DNA from: JAURDE01 sp965365285
Lineage (GTDB): Bacteria > Bdellovibrionota > Bacteriovoracia > Bacteriovoracales > Bacteriovoracaceae
Assembly: GCA_965365285.1 (NCBI GenBank)
Contig: CBDUBC010000004.1
Location: 1-64,000, forward strand
Direction: 5' to 3'
DNA: 64,000 bases
The translations under genes and the position numbers were made by a program. Positions 36,366-45,576 of the stretch are shown in pieces. The notes beneath the pieces were generated by a model. It saw only the letters and a program-made list of their open reading frames with translations, was not told the DNA's origin and made no database searches. Numbering within the stretch: position 1 is the first letter of the stretch; every line of letters starts with the position of its first letter.

Positions 36366-36782
36366 ATGGCCGCAAAAGACGTTCAAAAAGCACAAAAATA
36401 CATTGCTCACGAAGTTGGTAGAAGAAAATCATCTGTTGCTAGAGTTTACGTAAAAGAAGGAACAGGAAAAATCACTATCAATAAAAGAGATGTTAGAGAT
36501 TATTTTCCAAAGGCCACAAACAGATATGTTGTAAATCAACCTCTATCTCTTCTTAAGAAAAATGATCAATTCGATATCAATATCAACGTTGGTGGAGGCG
36601 GGACTACTGGTCAAGCAGGAGCTATCAGACTTGGTATTTCTAGAGCTCTTGTAAGTCTAGACCCAGAAGCTAGACCAGACCTTAAAAAGGCTGGATTCCT
36701 TACGAGAGACCCAAGAAAAGTCGAAAGACAAAAATCTGGTATGAGAGGCGCTCGAGCCAAGTACCAATTCTCGAAAAGATAA
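36366..36782 (+). CDS. rpsI: 30S ribosomal protein S9
   Basis: S9 binds the 16S rRNA head, and its C-terminal tail reaches the P-site tRNA. The 138 residues show VGRRKSSVARVYVKEGTGKI, the GGGTTGQAGAIRLGISRAL core and the invariant basic end that closes with FSKR. Length is normal. Confidence 0.97.
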   Translation: MAAKDVQKAQKYIAHEVGRRKSSVARVYVKEGTGKITINKRDVRDYFPKATNRYVVNQPLSLLKKNDQFDININVGGGGTTGQAGAIRLGISRALVSLDPEARPDLKKAGFLTRDPRKVERQKSGMRGARAKYQFSKR

Positions 36783-36806
36783 TTTCTCTTTTGAGTTGGC
36801 CCAACT

Positions 36807-39401
36807 ATGGGAGATTCTAATCTTATAAAGATTAGGGGTGCAAAAACCCACAACTTAAAAAATATTGATCTTGATATTCAAATCAATAAGATAACTTGCT
36901 TTGCCGGACCTTCGGGTTCCGGCAAAACTTCTTTAGCTTTCCACACTCTTTACTTAGAATCCAAAAGAAGACTTATTAATTCCTTCCCTAATCAAGTTAA
37001 GTTTTTTTGGGACATACCTCAAACTGTTGAAGTCGATCATATTTCGCCCGTTTTACCTGTTTGGGGAATAAAGCAATCGAACCCTATCCTTGGTTCTAGG
37101 CTTAATTTTTCCGACCTCATTAACATCACAGAAGATCTTCAAAAGCTTTTTTACTTTGAAGGAGAGCCTTATTGTCCGGAACATAAGATTCCCTTGGTTA
37201 AAGAGGAACTTAATTCCAAAATCATTAATCTTATCCATGAGTATGAAGAGGGAACGATTCTCTCACTTCTTTGTCTCAAAGTGGATTATTTGAAACGGAA
37301 CTCAGGTGTCCTTCCCTCAAGATCATTTAATGAAGTCCTTGCTCCATTTAACCCAGAGGATCCTTGGTGGGAGATCAAAAGAGTTAAATCCAACTATACT
37401 AAAGAGAAGCTAGAAAAGATTTTAGAAGAAGTCCTTGATGGAGAGTTTCACCGCGTGGCGATTACTGATGGAGAGAAGATCTATGAAATCGAGTCGTCGC
37501 AGAGGAAGAGCTGCAGGAAGTGTGATTATTTTTTAGAAGATATCTGGAATGATCTTTCTGCCTTCTCGCCATTTAACCCTATGGGGGCGTGTGGGCATTG
37601 TAAGGGGCATGGAAATGTTCTTCGTTATGACTTTTCTAAAATGGTTCGAAATGAAGCCTCTTGTCTGCTTGATCATGAAATTCATTTGATTAATTATTCA
37701 AAGTTTCTTCATTATTGGCCTGATCTCATAAAAGAGGCAAAAAAAAAGAAGATTAATCTTGAAAAGCCTATCCAGGACTTTAATCAAAAAGAAAAAGATT
37801 TTTTAGTTGAAGGCTCTGGAAATTATCCTGGATTTAATAGACTCCTATATTATTTAGAATCTAAAAAGTATAAGAAAAATGTACGAATTTACTGTCGAGG
37901 ACTTCAAAACGAGTACCTGTGTACTAAGTGTGAGGGAAGTCGTCTCGATCCGGCTATTCAAAGTATTCATATTAAATATGGAAATAAGTTGATTAGCTAT
38001 CAAGATGTCTTTCTTTTTAATGTTGAAGAGCTGGAAGAGAAATGTAACGAGCTAAAAAGTGCAAAAGGGCTTCAAAAAGAGTCCTACAAAGTCTTAAAGA
38101 CGGTTGCAAATAAACTTAAGTTTTCTCGCTCTCTTGGTCTTGATCGAATCCAATTCTCTAGAAAGGCAAAAACATTAACCTCTGGTGAATATCAAAAATC
38201 TATTCTTGTAAAAGTTTTAAGTTATGAAGGGAGTGGGTCATTATTTGTTCTCGATGAGCCAAGTCTTGGAATGGATGTCAGTAGTCAGAAAAAATTTATG
38301 AAGCTTGTCCAAAGACTTAATGATCAAGGTAATACAATCATTATTATTGATCACAGTCCTATAATCCAAAGCTTTTGTGATGAACTTATTCTTCTGGGCC
38401 CGGAGGCAGGAGATCGTGGTGGGAAGATAACCTATCAAGGTCCTTATGTTGAATATGGAGATAAGGCAACGAGCACTCTTAAAAAGGAAAAGCTTTCTAT
38501 TGATGAGGATATGATCTTTGAGGGAATTGAATGTCTCGGTATCAAAAAGAAAAAAGTAGTTTTGAAAAAAGAGTGCTTAAATCTTATTCATGGGCCATCA
38601 GGTACAGGAAAATCAAGTATCATTCTTAAGGCCATTGCCAATGAACTTCACACTCAATTTTTTGAGGAAAAATATAGTGAAGATGAATATTCAATAAAAA
38701 AAATTAAAGGACTTGAAGATCTCGACTCTTATAGCTCAGTCAATATTTTTGAATTTAAGCCAGCCAAGGGAAATGCAAGGTCTACCATTGGTACAAAATT
38801 AGGAGTGTCTTCCTTTTTGAGGGATCACTTTGCGGCCCTTGATGTGTCGAAAACTCTCGGACTTAAGGCAGGTCATTTCTCTCCTAATTCACCTCTTGGA
38901 AAATGTCCTCACTGCGAGGGAAGCGGTGAGGTAGAAGTGGATATGAATTTTATTGAAAATCTCTCCTTCACTTGCCCGGAATGTAATGGAGGAAAGCTTA
39001 AACCATCCATTTCTAGAATTAGTAATGGACGCTATCTTGTTTCGGAAGTCTTTTCTTTTTCTCTTAAAAAGATATTTGACGAATTTAAACTTCCTCCAAA
39101 GATTAATCGTCTTTCTCAATATGTTCAGCTTTTAAAGCTCGATTATCTTCAAATTGATCGGAAGTTGAGCTCTCTTTCGGGAGGAGAGCAACAGAGATTT
39201 AACTTTCTTTCTCATCTCAATAAATCAAAAGGAAAGTCGATTCTCTTTTTCGAAAATCTATCCTTTGGATTAGGACCCAGAGAGCTTACGGATATCCTTA
39301 AATTACTCCAGAAATTAGTGGCACAAGGGCATATGATCGTGGCCATTGACCAGAATCCGCTCTTTCAAAAAGTTGCTCAAAATATCATTAATTTCAAATA
39401 G
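36807..39401 (+). CDS. UvrA paralogue with one degenerate ATP site
   Basis: This 864-residue protein has the full UvrA layout: Walker A 1 GPSGSGKT at 34-41, zinc cysteines C236/C239/C262/C265, CTKCEGSRL at 372-380, signature 1, Walker B 1 LDEPSLG at 482-488, Walker A 2 GPSGTGKS at 596-603, a second zinc module C700/C703/C723/C726, and signature 2 LSGGEQQR. It is shorter than canonical UvrA (about 940). Signature 1 is weakened (LTSGE, 457-461), the second Walker B reads FENLSFGL instead of LDEPTTGL, and the second switch histidine is replaced (DQ at 848-849). This points to a specialised paralogue, not the housekeeping repair enzyme. Confidence 0.85.
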   Translation: MGDSNLIKIRGAKTHNLKNIDLDIQINKITCFAGPSGSGKTSLAFHTLYLESKRRLINSFPNQVKFFWDIPQTVEVDHISPVLPVWGIKQSNPILGSRLNFSDLINITEDLQKLFYFEGEPYCPEHKIPLVKEELNSKIINLIHEYEEGTILSLLCLKVDYLKRNSGVLPSRSFNEVLAPFNPEDPWWEIKRVKSNYTKEKLEKILEEVLDGEFHRVAITDGEKIYEIESSQRKSCRKCDYFLEDIWNDLSAFSPFNPMGACGHCKGHGNVLRYDFSKMVRNEASCLLDHEIHLINYSKFLHYWPDLIKEAKKKKINLEKPIQDFNQKEKDFLVEGSGNYPGFNRLLYYLESKKYKKNVRIYCRGLQNEYLCTKCEGSRLDPAIQSIHIKYGNKLISYQDVFLFNVEELEEKCNELKSAKGLQKESYKVLKTVANKLKFSRSLGLDRIQFSRKAKTLTSGEYQKSILVKVLSYEGSGSLFVLDEPSLGMDVSSQKKFMKLVQRLNDQGNTIIIIDHSPIIQSFCDELILLGPEAGDRGGKITYQGPYVEYGDKATSTLKKEKLSIDEDMIFEGIECLGIKKKKVVLKKECLNLIHGPSGTGKSSIILKAIANELHTQFFEEKYSEDEYSIKKIKGLEDLDSYSSVNIFEFKPAKGNARSTIGTKLGVSSFLRDHFAALDVSKTLGLKAGHFSPNSPLGKCPHCEGSGEVEVDMNFIENLSFTCPECNGGKLKPSISRISNGRYLVSEVFSFSLKKIFDEFKLPPKINRLSQYVQLLKLDYLQIDRKLSSLSGGEQQRFNFLSHLNKSKGKSILFFENLSFGLGPRELTDILKLLQKLVAQGHMIVAIDQNPLFQKVAQNIINFK

Positions 39402-39458
39402 TTAGCCTATTTAAGGGTCCTTTTCCCTCTCTAACCTTTATATACCTGATAATATTGA

Positions 39459-39485
39459 TCAAGAATGTTGAATTTTCACCGATAA
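39459..39485 (+). promoter_or_regulatory. possible FliA-like promoter
   Basis: TCAAGAAT at 39459-39466, an 11-base spacer and ACCGATAA at 39478-39485. The -10 matches the FliA consensus GCCGATAA at seven of eight bases and the -35 at five of eight, with correct spacing. It lies 37 bases before the ATG at 39523 in a 121-base intergenic gap. Confidence 0.4.
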
Positions 39486-39522
39486 GTTAGGGTCATCTTC
39501 AGAAGAAGAGGTGCTTAGAAAT

Positions 39523-40203
39523 ATGGTTAAAATTATTGGGTTTTTATTCACTTTATTAATTGCTATGGGGACCAATGCAACGACATTTTATCCATTACCG
39601 TTTACTAAGCAACTAGTGGACTCCTACGGAGTCATTAGGGCAGTTTATAATGGCTCTGTTGTTAAAAGGCTTCCCTCAGGAAGAATTATGACAGAAGGAA
39701 GTTTTAGAATTTTACAATCTTCAGGATTGGCCCCCACTGATATTATTAACCCTGATGATTTTAAAGTTCTCTATCCAGGTGGAGTTTATCAAGGGCTTGT
39801 CTATCAAAGCTTTGGAAGTCCTAAGTTTAGCAAGCGAGAAGAAGTTGTTCTCATTTTATCAAAATCTCAGGGTGCCTTCCATGTTCATAACCTCGCGCTA
39901 GGAAAATACAAAGTCATCAAAGGTCGAAAAGAAACTTATTTAACTTCTGAAGTTTTTCCAGCTAACCCTAAAATAGGAAAAATAAAACTTCAAAAATTTA
40001 ATAGATTAGTTAATCAGCGCTTTGGAACTATTCTTAACGATGAGGCGAGAGATCCAGATAGACTTGTCATTAGTAGGGCGGAAAGAGCCCTGGCCTCGGT
40101 GGAAGAGGTCGAGGAGCAGAGTTCTCATTTTGAAACCTTCTGGCTTGTTCTTTTAATGATCGGTCTATCGGCCATATCCATTTTGGTACTGAATAAGGAA
40201 TAG
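39523..40203 (+). CDS. exported protein with C-terminal membrane anchor, unknown function
   Basis: This is about 226 residues with a signal peptide (cleavage near TNATTF), a soluble domain of about 170 residues, and a C-terminal hydrophobic helix (FWLVLLMIGLSAISILVL) followed by NKE. This predicts a surface or periplasmic domain tethered at its end. I do not recognise the domain. The ATG at 39523 is preferred over a GTG at 39511 because AGAGG at 39508-39512 is then about ten bases away. It precedes the metalloprotease gene by two bases, so the two are likely co-expressed. Confidence 0.7.
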   Translation: MVKIIGFLFTLLIAMGTNATTFYPLPFTKQLVDSYGVIRAVYNGSVVKRLPSGRIMTEGSFRILQSSGLAPTDIINPDDFKVLYPGGVYQGLVYQSFGSPKFSKREEVVLILSKSQGAFHVHNLALGKYKVIKGRKETYLTSEVFPANPKIGKIKLQKFNRLVNQRFGTILNDEARDPDRLVISRAERALASVEEVEEQSSHFETFWLVLLMIGLSAISILVLNKE

Positions 40204-40205
40204 AC

Positions 40206-41990
40206 ATGAGAGTAATGGGGCTTCTTATTCTTTGTCTTTTTTCTCTTCCAATAAAGGCATATGTTTTTACTAAGACATCAACAGGCGATACTATAAGGTG
40301 GCAAAGTGGAGTTACAAACATTCCGCTTCGTTATTATGCTAATAGCACTAATTCCTTTTTAAATTCTAACTTTCTAACTATTTTCAACTTTTCAATTTCA
40401 GAATGGAATCAAAGCTCCCCCTTAAGGGTGATTAATTCAGGGCAAGCAACTCCAAGTTATTCAAATGGAAGTAATGATGTCTATTTTGACAATAATAGCC
40501 AAATTTTTTCAGGTACGGGAGTAGCGGCAATCACTGAGGTTGTGTACGAACAAAGCTCTGGTAAGATTATTGAAGCCGATATTATCATTAATGATAAAAT
40601 CTCTATTAGCTCTACCGCGAGCTCACAACAATACCTAGGTAATATTTTGACTCATGAAATAGGACATCTCCTCGGTCTAGGACATTCTCAAGTCCACCGC
40701 GCATCGATGTTCTATAAACTTTTTAAAGGGCAATACAGTCCTGAGGAAGATGATTTTAAAGGGATCCATAATCTATACTCCTCTTCAAAAATAGGAACGA
40801 TTAAAGGAAGAGCGATAGGTTCCCTCAAACTTATTGGGCTTTTTGGCGTTCACGTTAATCTCATTAGTGCTAAAACCGGCAAAGTTGTCAGCGGAGTCTA
40901 TACAGATGAATCAGGAAATTTTGAAGTCTCAGGACTCGATCTCGATGATCAGTATTATCTTTATTTAGAGCCTACTAAAAATATACCCGTAATGCCTCCT
41001 CACCTTAAAAGTGTTCGGGCCGATTTTTGTAATAGTCGAGCAAGATTTAGAGGAAATTTTTATAATAGTTGTTTCTCAAGTGAAGAGGGGTATCCAGTAG
41101 GGATTGCCCTAGACTCTACACAACACACAAGAGATGTAGGCGATATTAGTATTAGCTGTGATCTAAAAGTGAGTAGTGATTACTTTCTTAGGAAAGGTGG
41201 AGATGAACTCGAAGTGGAATTGGTGGGTTCAAAAGGAGATATTGGTAATGCTCTTGTTGGATTTTTTTCTAAAGCAGAGCTTAATCAAACGGAAGACATG
41301 GATTCTTTGAGTGATCACTTTCGACTTGATCTCAGTTCAGAAAATATGAGCACTCCTAATAGTTTTCTTGAAATTAAGATTCTGTCTCAATCACTCTATT
41401 CTGATGTAAAAGTGGATCTTAATATCGAATATTCGGATGGAGAAGTCGAAACCGTTACTAGTGGCAGTAATGAATCTAATTTCTTAAAAACAGAGGATGG
41501 TACTCCCTCTCTGGAAATTATTCACAGGATTCCACTTATTCAGGGAATGGATCTTCGAAATAATTTTAAAGTGAGCGTAAGACCTTCCTTAATTAATTAC
41601 AATGACTGGATGGGATATTCTCAAGAAGACTTTTTTCCTGATTGGGATAATTACGGAGATGATCTCAATTTTTATTTTATGATGATAAATGTCGTAAAAA
41701 AAGTAGGGGACGATTATGAAGTCATATCTCAAAAGGATTATGGTATTCTAACAGATAATAAATCATGTCCTGATGCACCACTTAGTTATTCTGTTCCTTC
41801 AAATATTAGTCGATCTCTTTCAAATATTAGCGCACGAATTAAGCAAGAGGATCAGGGACCACTTCCTGTTGCCTGTGGAAGTATTGGTGGACCTCCTTCT
41901 TCAAAAGGACCACTTACCTCACTACTCGTTGGACTTTTCCTATCGGTTATTCTTTTCGGTAAACTGCCAAGTTTAAGAATACACAGGTAA
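40206..41990 (+). CDS. secreted matrixin-type zinc metalloprotease with C-terminal anchor
   Basis: This 594-residue protein starts with a signal peptide (cleavage near PIKAY). The M10-type zinc motif HEIGHLLGLGH lies at 150-160, with a Met-turn candidate at M168. Next comes a carboxypeptidase-regulatory-like beta domain (about 196-265, GVHVNLISAKTGKVVSGVYTD), then about 300 residues of beta-rich sequence. The end has Cys-Gly-Ser-Ile-Gly-Gly followed by a hydrophobic helix and a basic tail, which resembles MYXO-CTERM/GlyGly-CTERM sorting tails. A predator-type surface protease is plausible; the substrate is unknown. Confidence 0.83.
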   Translation: MRVMGLLILCLFSLPIKAYVFTKTSTGDTIRWQSGVTNIPLRYYANSTNSFLNSNFLTIFNFSISEWNQSSPLRVINSGQATPSYSNGSNDVYFDNNSQIFSGTGVAAITEVVYEQSSGKIIEADIIINDKISISSTASSQQYLGNILTHEIGHLLGLGHSQVHRASMFYKLFKGQYSPEEDDFKGIHNLYSSSKIGTIKGRAIGSLKLIGLFGVHVNLISAKTGKVVSGVYTDESGNFEVSGLDLDDQYYLYLEPTKNIPVMPPHLKSVRADFCNSRARFRGNFYNSCFSSEEGYPVGIALDSTQHTRDVGDISISCDLKVSSDYFLRKGGDELEVELVGSKGDIGNALVGFFSKAELNQTEDMDSLSDHFRLDLSSENMSTPNSFLEIKILSQSLYSDVKVDLNIEYSDGEVETVTSGSNESNFLKTEDGTPSLEIIHRIPLIQGMDLRNNFKVSVRPSLINYNDWMGYSQEDFFPDWDNYGDDLNFYFMMINVVKKVGDDYEVISQKDYGILTDNKSCPDAPLSYSVPSNISRSLSNISARIKQEDQGPLPVACGSIGGPPSSKGPLTSLLVGLFLSVILFGKLPSLRIHR

Positions 41991-42029
41991 AAAAAGCTAT
42001 GATAACCTTTTTGGAGGTAGGGATTTCAT

Positions 42030-42503
42030 ATGAAATGGTTGAATTTTATTTTCATTTTTTTGCTTTGTTTCAATGCTTCCGCTCAAGACCTATTGCAAGA
42101 AAGGATACGAAAAATTACGGGAAAGAAGGTTTCTGTCTACAGAAAGTCGGGAATCTTCCATAACGGTTCCAATAGCGTAAAGACCTCTCTTAAAGCAATT
42201 CGTCATCACTATGATACTAAGAAGGGATTTGAGCGAATCGTTTTTGATTTTACAGGAAATGAGGTCCCAAGAATCTATGGTCATCTCGATTCTTCTAAGA
42301 AAAAGATTTTTATCGATTTTTTCAATACTACTATGGATCCTAAAATGGCATCTTATGGTGCAAGCCGATTTGTGGAAAACTTTGATTTTTTTCCGATCAG
42401 TAAAGAATCTCTTACGATAGAGGTTTCTCTAAAAAGCGCTTTTGCGGCCGATATTTTCTTTCTCGAAAAACCGGGCCGATTTGTTATCGACGTACAAAAT
42501 TAA
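42030..42503 (+). CDS. exported AMIN-like domain protein
   Basis: The 157 residues include a signal peptide ending near NASAQ. The second half reads like an AMIN domain: KGFERIVFDFTGNEVPRIY, then KKIFIDF, and a terminal FFLEKPGRFVIDVQN. AMIN domains target proteins to the cell envelope, often through peptidoglycan, and occur in PilQ and AmiC. Here the domain stands alone. A GGAGG ribosome-binding site at 42011-42015 is slightly far from the ATG at 42030. The partner is unknown. Confidence 0.7.
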   Translation: MKWLNFIFIFLLCFNASAQDLLQERIRKITGKKVSVYRKSGIFHNGSNSVKTSLKAIRHHYDTKKGFERIVFDFTGNEVPRIYGHLDSSKKKIFIDFFNTTMDPKMASYGASRFVENFDFFPISKESLTIEVSLKSAFAADIFFLEKPGRFVIDVQN

Positions 42504-42523
42504 TAATTCCACTGCTGGAGATC

Positions 42524-44977
42524 ATGATGAACGATGTTGAAGAATATCAAATTCAAATAAAAGATAGTCGCAATGAAAAATCACTTCCTTCTCAGGTCGT
42601 GATTATTCCAATTATGAATAGCCCTATTTTTCCAGGGATGATTGCTCCTATTATTTTAAGTCAGGAAAAATTTCTTCCTGAGATCGATGAACAAATTCTA
42701 AAAACAGGTTATGTTGCTCTAAATCTTATTAAAGGTGAATTTCCTGAAGAGGAAGACGATGAAGAAAGAGAATATGAATACGATACAGATGAGATCGGTT
42801 CCCAAGATATATACAAAGTGGGCGTTCTTTGTAAGGTTGTTAAGAAATTAAAGCTACCTGATGGTAGTGTTAACGTTCTTGTCCACGGAATTAAACGATA
42901 CCGGGCCTTCGAATTTACGTCAGAGGCTCCTATTTTAAAGGCTAAGGTTGAAGTTTTTGATGATATTATCGAACCGGACGAAGAACTAGATGCCTACACC
43001 AGATCGGTCATCAATCAGGTGAAAAAGCTAAGTGAGATCAATCCTTATTTTAATGAGGAAATGAAACTTGCGATGATGAATTCACCCTCTCCAGGTGCGC
43101 TGGCGGATCTTGTGGCCTTCGCAATCTCACTTGATCTCCCTGAAGCACAGGACTTTCTAGAAACTCTCGTAGTTAAGAAAAGATTTGCAAAGCTTCTTGT
43201 TTATCTTAAGCGAGAAAAAGACGTTGCTGATATTCAGAAAAAAATCAGTGATGAAGTTAATGATAAAGTTAATAAATATCAAAGAGAGTATTTTCTTAGA
43301 GAGCAGCTAAAAGTCATCCGAAGTGAACTTGGAATGGATGAGGATGACAAAGGGCGAGAGCTTAAAAGGATGCGGGAGAGTATCGATTCTCTAGGTCTTC
43401 CTGAAGAGGTTTACAAAGACGTTAAAGAAGAGATGAATCGTCTCGAATCTATTCCAGATAGCAGTCCTGAATATAACGTTTCAAGAACCTATCTTAACTG
43501 GATCTTTGAACTTCCATGGAATAAAGAGACTGGAGTTGAAATTGAAATCGATAAGGCGGCTAAAGTTTTAGATAAAGATCACTATGGGCTTGAGCGTGCC
43601 AAAGAAAGAATTCTCGAGTTTCTTGCTGTTAGAAAATTAAAGCCTAATTATGATGGAACTATTCTATGTCTTGCTGGTCCTCCAGGAGTGGGTAAAACCT
43701 CTATTGGAAAAAGTATTGCGAGAGCTCTAGGAAGAAAATTTTATCGCTTTAGTCTCGGTGGGATGAGAGATGAGGCAGAAATTAAAGGGCACCGAAGAAC
43801 TTATGTTGGCGCCATGCCAGGTAAAATTATTCAGGCCATTAAAAGAGTAGGAGTTAAAAATCCTATTATTATGCTTGATGAGCTTGATAAACTTGGAAGT
43901 TCTTATCAAGGGGATCCTGGTTCAGCACTTTTGGAAGTTCTTGATCCTGAACAAAACTCTACTTTTATTGATAATTATCTCGACGTACCTTTTGATCTTT
44001 CAAAAGTCCTTTTTATTGCAACAGCAAACTATGTAGATGCTATCCCTGATCCTCTTCTTGATAGAATGGAAGTCATTGAGCTTCCAGGATATACCCTTGA
44101 AGAAAAAATCAGTATTGCTACTAAATGGGTAATTCCAAAGCTTTTAGAAAAGCATGGACTTACAAAAGCGGAATTTTCACTATCCACCGCTGTTCTTAAA
44201 AGGCTTATTGCTGACTATGCAAGAGAGCCTGGGGTTCGGGTTATGGAGCAAAATATTGCTAGGCTTTGTAGAAAAGCAGCTCTTTTAAAAGTGACGTATC
44301 CGAAAAAGCGTAAGAAATTTAATCCTAAAGAAACAGAACTTGAGACTCTTCTTGGATCACCAAGGTTTGCTTCGGATAAAGCTGAAAAGAACATGAAGCC
44401 AGGAATTGTAACTGGTCTCGCTTGGACAAGTTTTGGTGGAGAAATCCTCTTCATTGAAACCATGCCACTTCGAGGGAAAGGAGAGTTTAAGCTCACTGGT
44501 CAACTCGGAGAAGTCATGCATGAATCGGCTAATATTGCTTATAGTTATGTGAAGAAAATACTTCAAGATGAGATTGAAAATACACATAAACGTGCAAACT
44601 CTGATGAAACTCCAGAAGACTTTTTAGCTTCTCATGAAATTCACCTCCACCTTCCGGCCGGTGCCACTCCAAAAGATGGCCCTAGTGCGGGGATTACCAT
44701 GGCCCTCGCTCTCTATTCTCTTGCTATCAACAAGAAGGTGAAGTCAGGCATTGCGATGACTGGAGAGCTTAGCCTTACAGGTAAGGTTCTTCCCGTAGGT
44801 GGAATTAAAGAGAAGGTTCTTGGGGCGAAACGCGCAGGTATTAAGCACGTGATTTTGCCGAAGAAAAACGAAAAAGATCTTCATGAAGTCCCAGAAAGAC
44901 ATCGCAAAGGAATCAGGTTCTACCCAGTAGAACATTTCAATGAAGTGATTGACATCGCTTTTGGAAAAAGAAAGTAA
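42524..44977 (+). CDS. lon: ATP-dependent protease Lon
   Basis: Lon degrades misfolded and regulatory proteins as a cytoplasmic hexamer. The 817 residues comprise the N-terminal LAN domain (VVIIPIMNSPIFPGMIAPI), a coiled-coil region, the AAA+ module with Walker A GPPGVGKTS (about 385-393) and Walker B IIMLDELDKLG, and the S16 protease domain with KDGPSAGITMAL (catalytic serine about 720) and GGIKEKVLGAKRAG (catalytic lysine about 763). Length is normal. Its stop abuts the rpoZ stop on the other strand. Confidence 0.97.
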   Translation: MMNDVEEYQIQIKDSRNEKSLPSQVVIIPIMNSPIFPGMIAPIILSQEKFLPEIDEQILKTGYVALNLIKGEFPEEEDDEEREYEYDTDEIGSQDIYKVGVLCKVVKKLKLPDGSVNVLVHGIKRYRAFEFTSEAPILKAKVEVFDDIIEPDEELDAYTRSVINQVKKLSEINPYFNEEMKLAMMNSPSPGALADLVAFAISLDLPEAQDFLETLVVKKRFAKLLVYLKREKDVADIQKKISDEVNDKVNKYQREYFLREQLKVIRSELGMDEDDKGRELKRMRESIDSLGLPEEVYKDVKEEMNRLESIPDSSPEYNVSRTYLNWIFELPWNKETGVEIEIDKAAKVLDKDHYGLERAKERILEFLAVRKLKPNYDGTILCLAGPPGVGKTSIGKSIARALGRKFYRFSLGGMRDEAEIKGHRRTYVGAMPGKIIQAIKRVGVKNPIIMLDELDKLGSSYQGDPGSALLEVLDPEQNSTFIDNYLDVPFDLSKVLFIATANYVDAIPDPLLDRMEVIELPGYTLEEKISIATKWVIPKLLEKHGLTKAEFSLSTAVLKRLIADYAREPGVRVMEQNIARLCRKAALLKVTYPKKRKKFNPKETELETLLGSPRFASDKAEKNMKPGIVTGLAWTSFGGEILFIETMPLRGKGEFKLTGQLGEVMHESANIAYSYVKKILQDEIENTHKRANSDETPEDFLASHEIHLHLPAGATPKDGPSAGITMALALYSLAINKKVKSGIAMTGELSLTGKVLPVGGIKEKVLGAKRAGIKHVILPKKNEKDLHEVPERHRKGIRFYPVEHFNEVIDIAFGKRK

Positions 44978-45190
44978 TTAAAACTCGTCGCTATCGTACT
45001 CACTAACTGGCGCGTGCATAACTTTACCAGCGGCGATTTCTCTAAGAGCAGTTACGATGGCCTTATTTTTACTCTTTACGAGAGGTTGAGATCCTTCTTT
45101 CATTTGCTTAACTCTTTTAACGGTTAAGTGAACGAGTTCATATCTGTTTTCAACCTTGTCTAAACAGTCTTCAATCGTAATTCTGGCCAT
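44978..45190 (-). CDS. rpoZ: RNA polymerase omega subunit
   Basis: The omega subunit stabilises the beta-prime subunit of RNA polymerase. The 70 residues show MARITIEDCLDKVENRYELV, the conserved N-terminal motif, and NKAIVTALREIAAGKV, the second conserved helix. It is convergent with lon with no intervening base. Its own promoter is readable at 45217-45246. Confidence 0.93.
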   Translation of the reverse strand: MARITIEDCLDKVENRYELVHLTVKRVKQMKEGSQPLVKSKNKAIVTALREIAAGKVMHAPVSEYDSDEF

Positions 45191-45216
45191 AAGTTTACCT
45201 CTTGATTTAAAGGGGT

Positions 45217-45246
45217 TTTATAAGTCATACGGGGTCAAAAAGTCAA
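45217..45246 (-). promoter_or_regulatory. sigma-70-type promoter of rpoZ
   Basis: On the minus strand TTGACT (45246-45241), an 18-base spacer and TATAAA (45222-45217), about 27 bases upstream of the rpoZ ATG. Confidence 0.65.
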
Positions 45247-45348
45247 GTAACGCTATGCTCCGTAAATCTTCTTACCACTTTTTATAGTTTTCTTATACAA
45301 TAGAGAAAGAAGAAGTAGAATACTTTGAGGCATTTCAAGGAGCATAGA

Positions 45349-45576
45349 ATGGCCGACGAACAATATATCAAGGAAGAAAGGACTTTTCTGCACGATGTAA
45401 GTAACCATCTGGTAGTCGCTCAGGGAATGGCCAATTACACACTTGGTAAAATAAAGGCTGAAAAGCCAGAGGACGCCAAAGAAGTCGTCAGGCTGACCAA
45501 AGCAGTAAAGGCCATTGAAGAGATTATTAATCTCGTCAAGGCCCGAAGAGAGAAGATTAAGTCTGAGGGTGCCTAA
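45349..45576 (+). CDS. stand-alone DHp-like (HisKA-type) helical hairpin protein
   Basis: This 75-residue protein starts at ATG 45349, with AAGGAG at 45337-45342 spaced six bases; an upstream in-frame TTG at 45325 has no such site. The segment FLHDVSNHLVVAQGMANYTL resembles the H-box of histidine kinases (HD..N.L....G), with H15 in the phosphoacceptor position. It is followed by a second predicted helix of heptad character. No ATPase domain is encoded. It may be a phosphotransfer or dimerisation module; this is a motif reading, not a proven homology. Confidence 0.7.
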   Translation: MADEQYIKEERTFLHDVSNHLVVAQGMANYTLGKIKAEKPEDAKEVVRLTKAVKAIEEIINLVKARREKIKSEGA

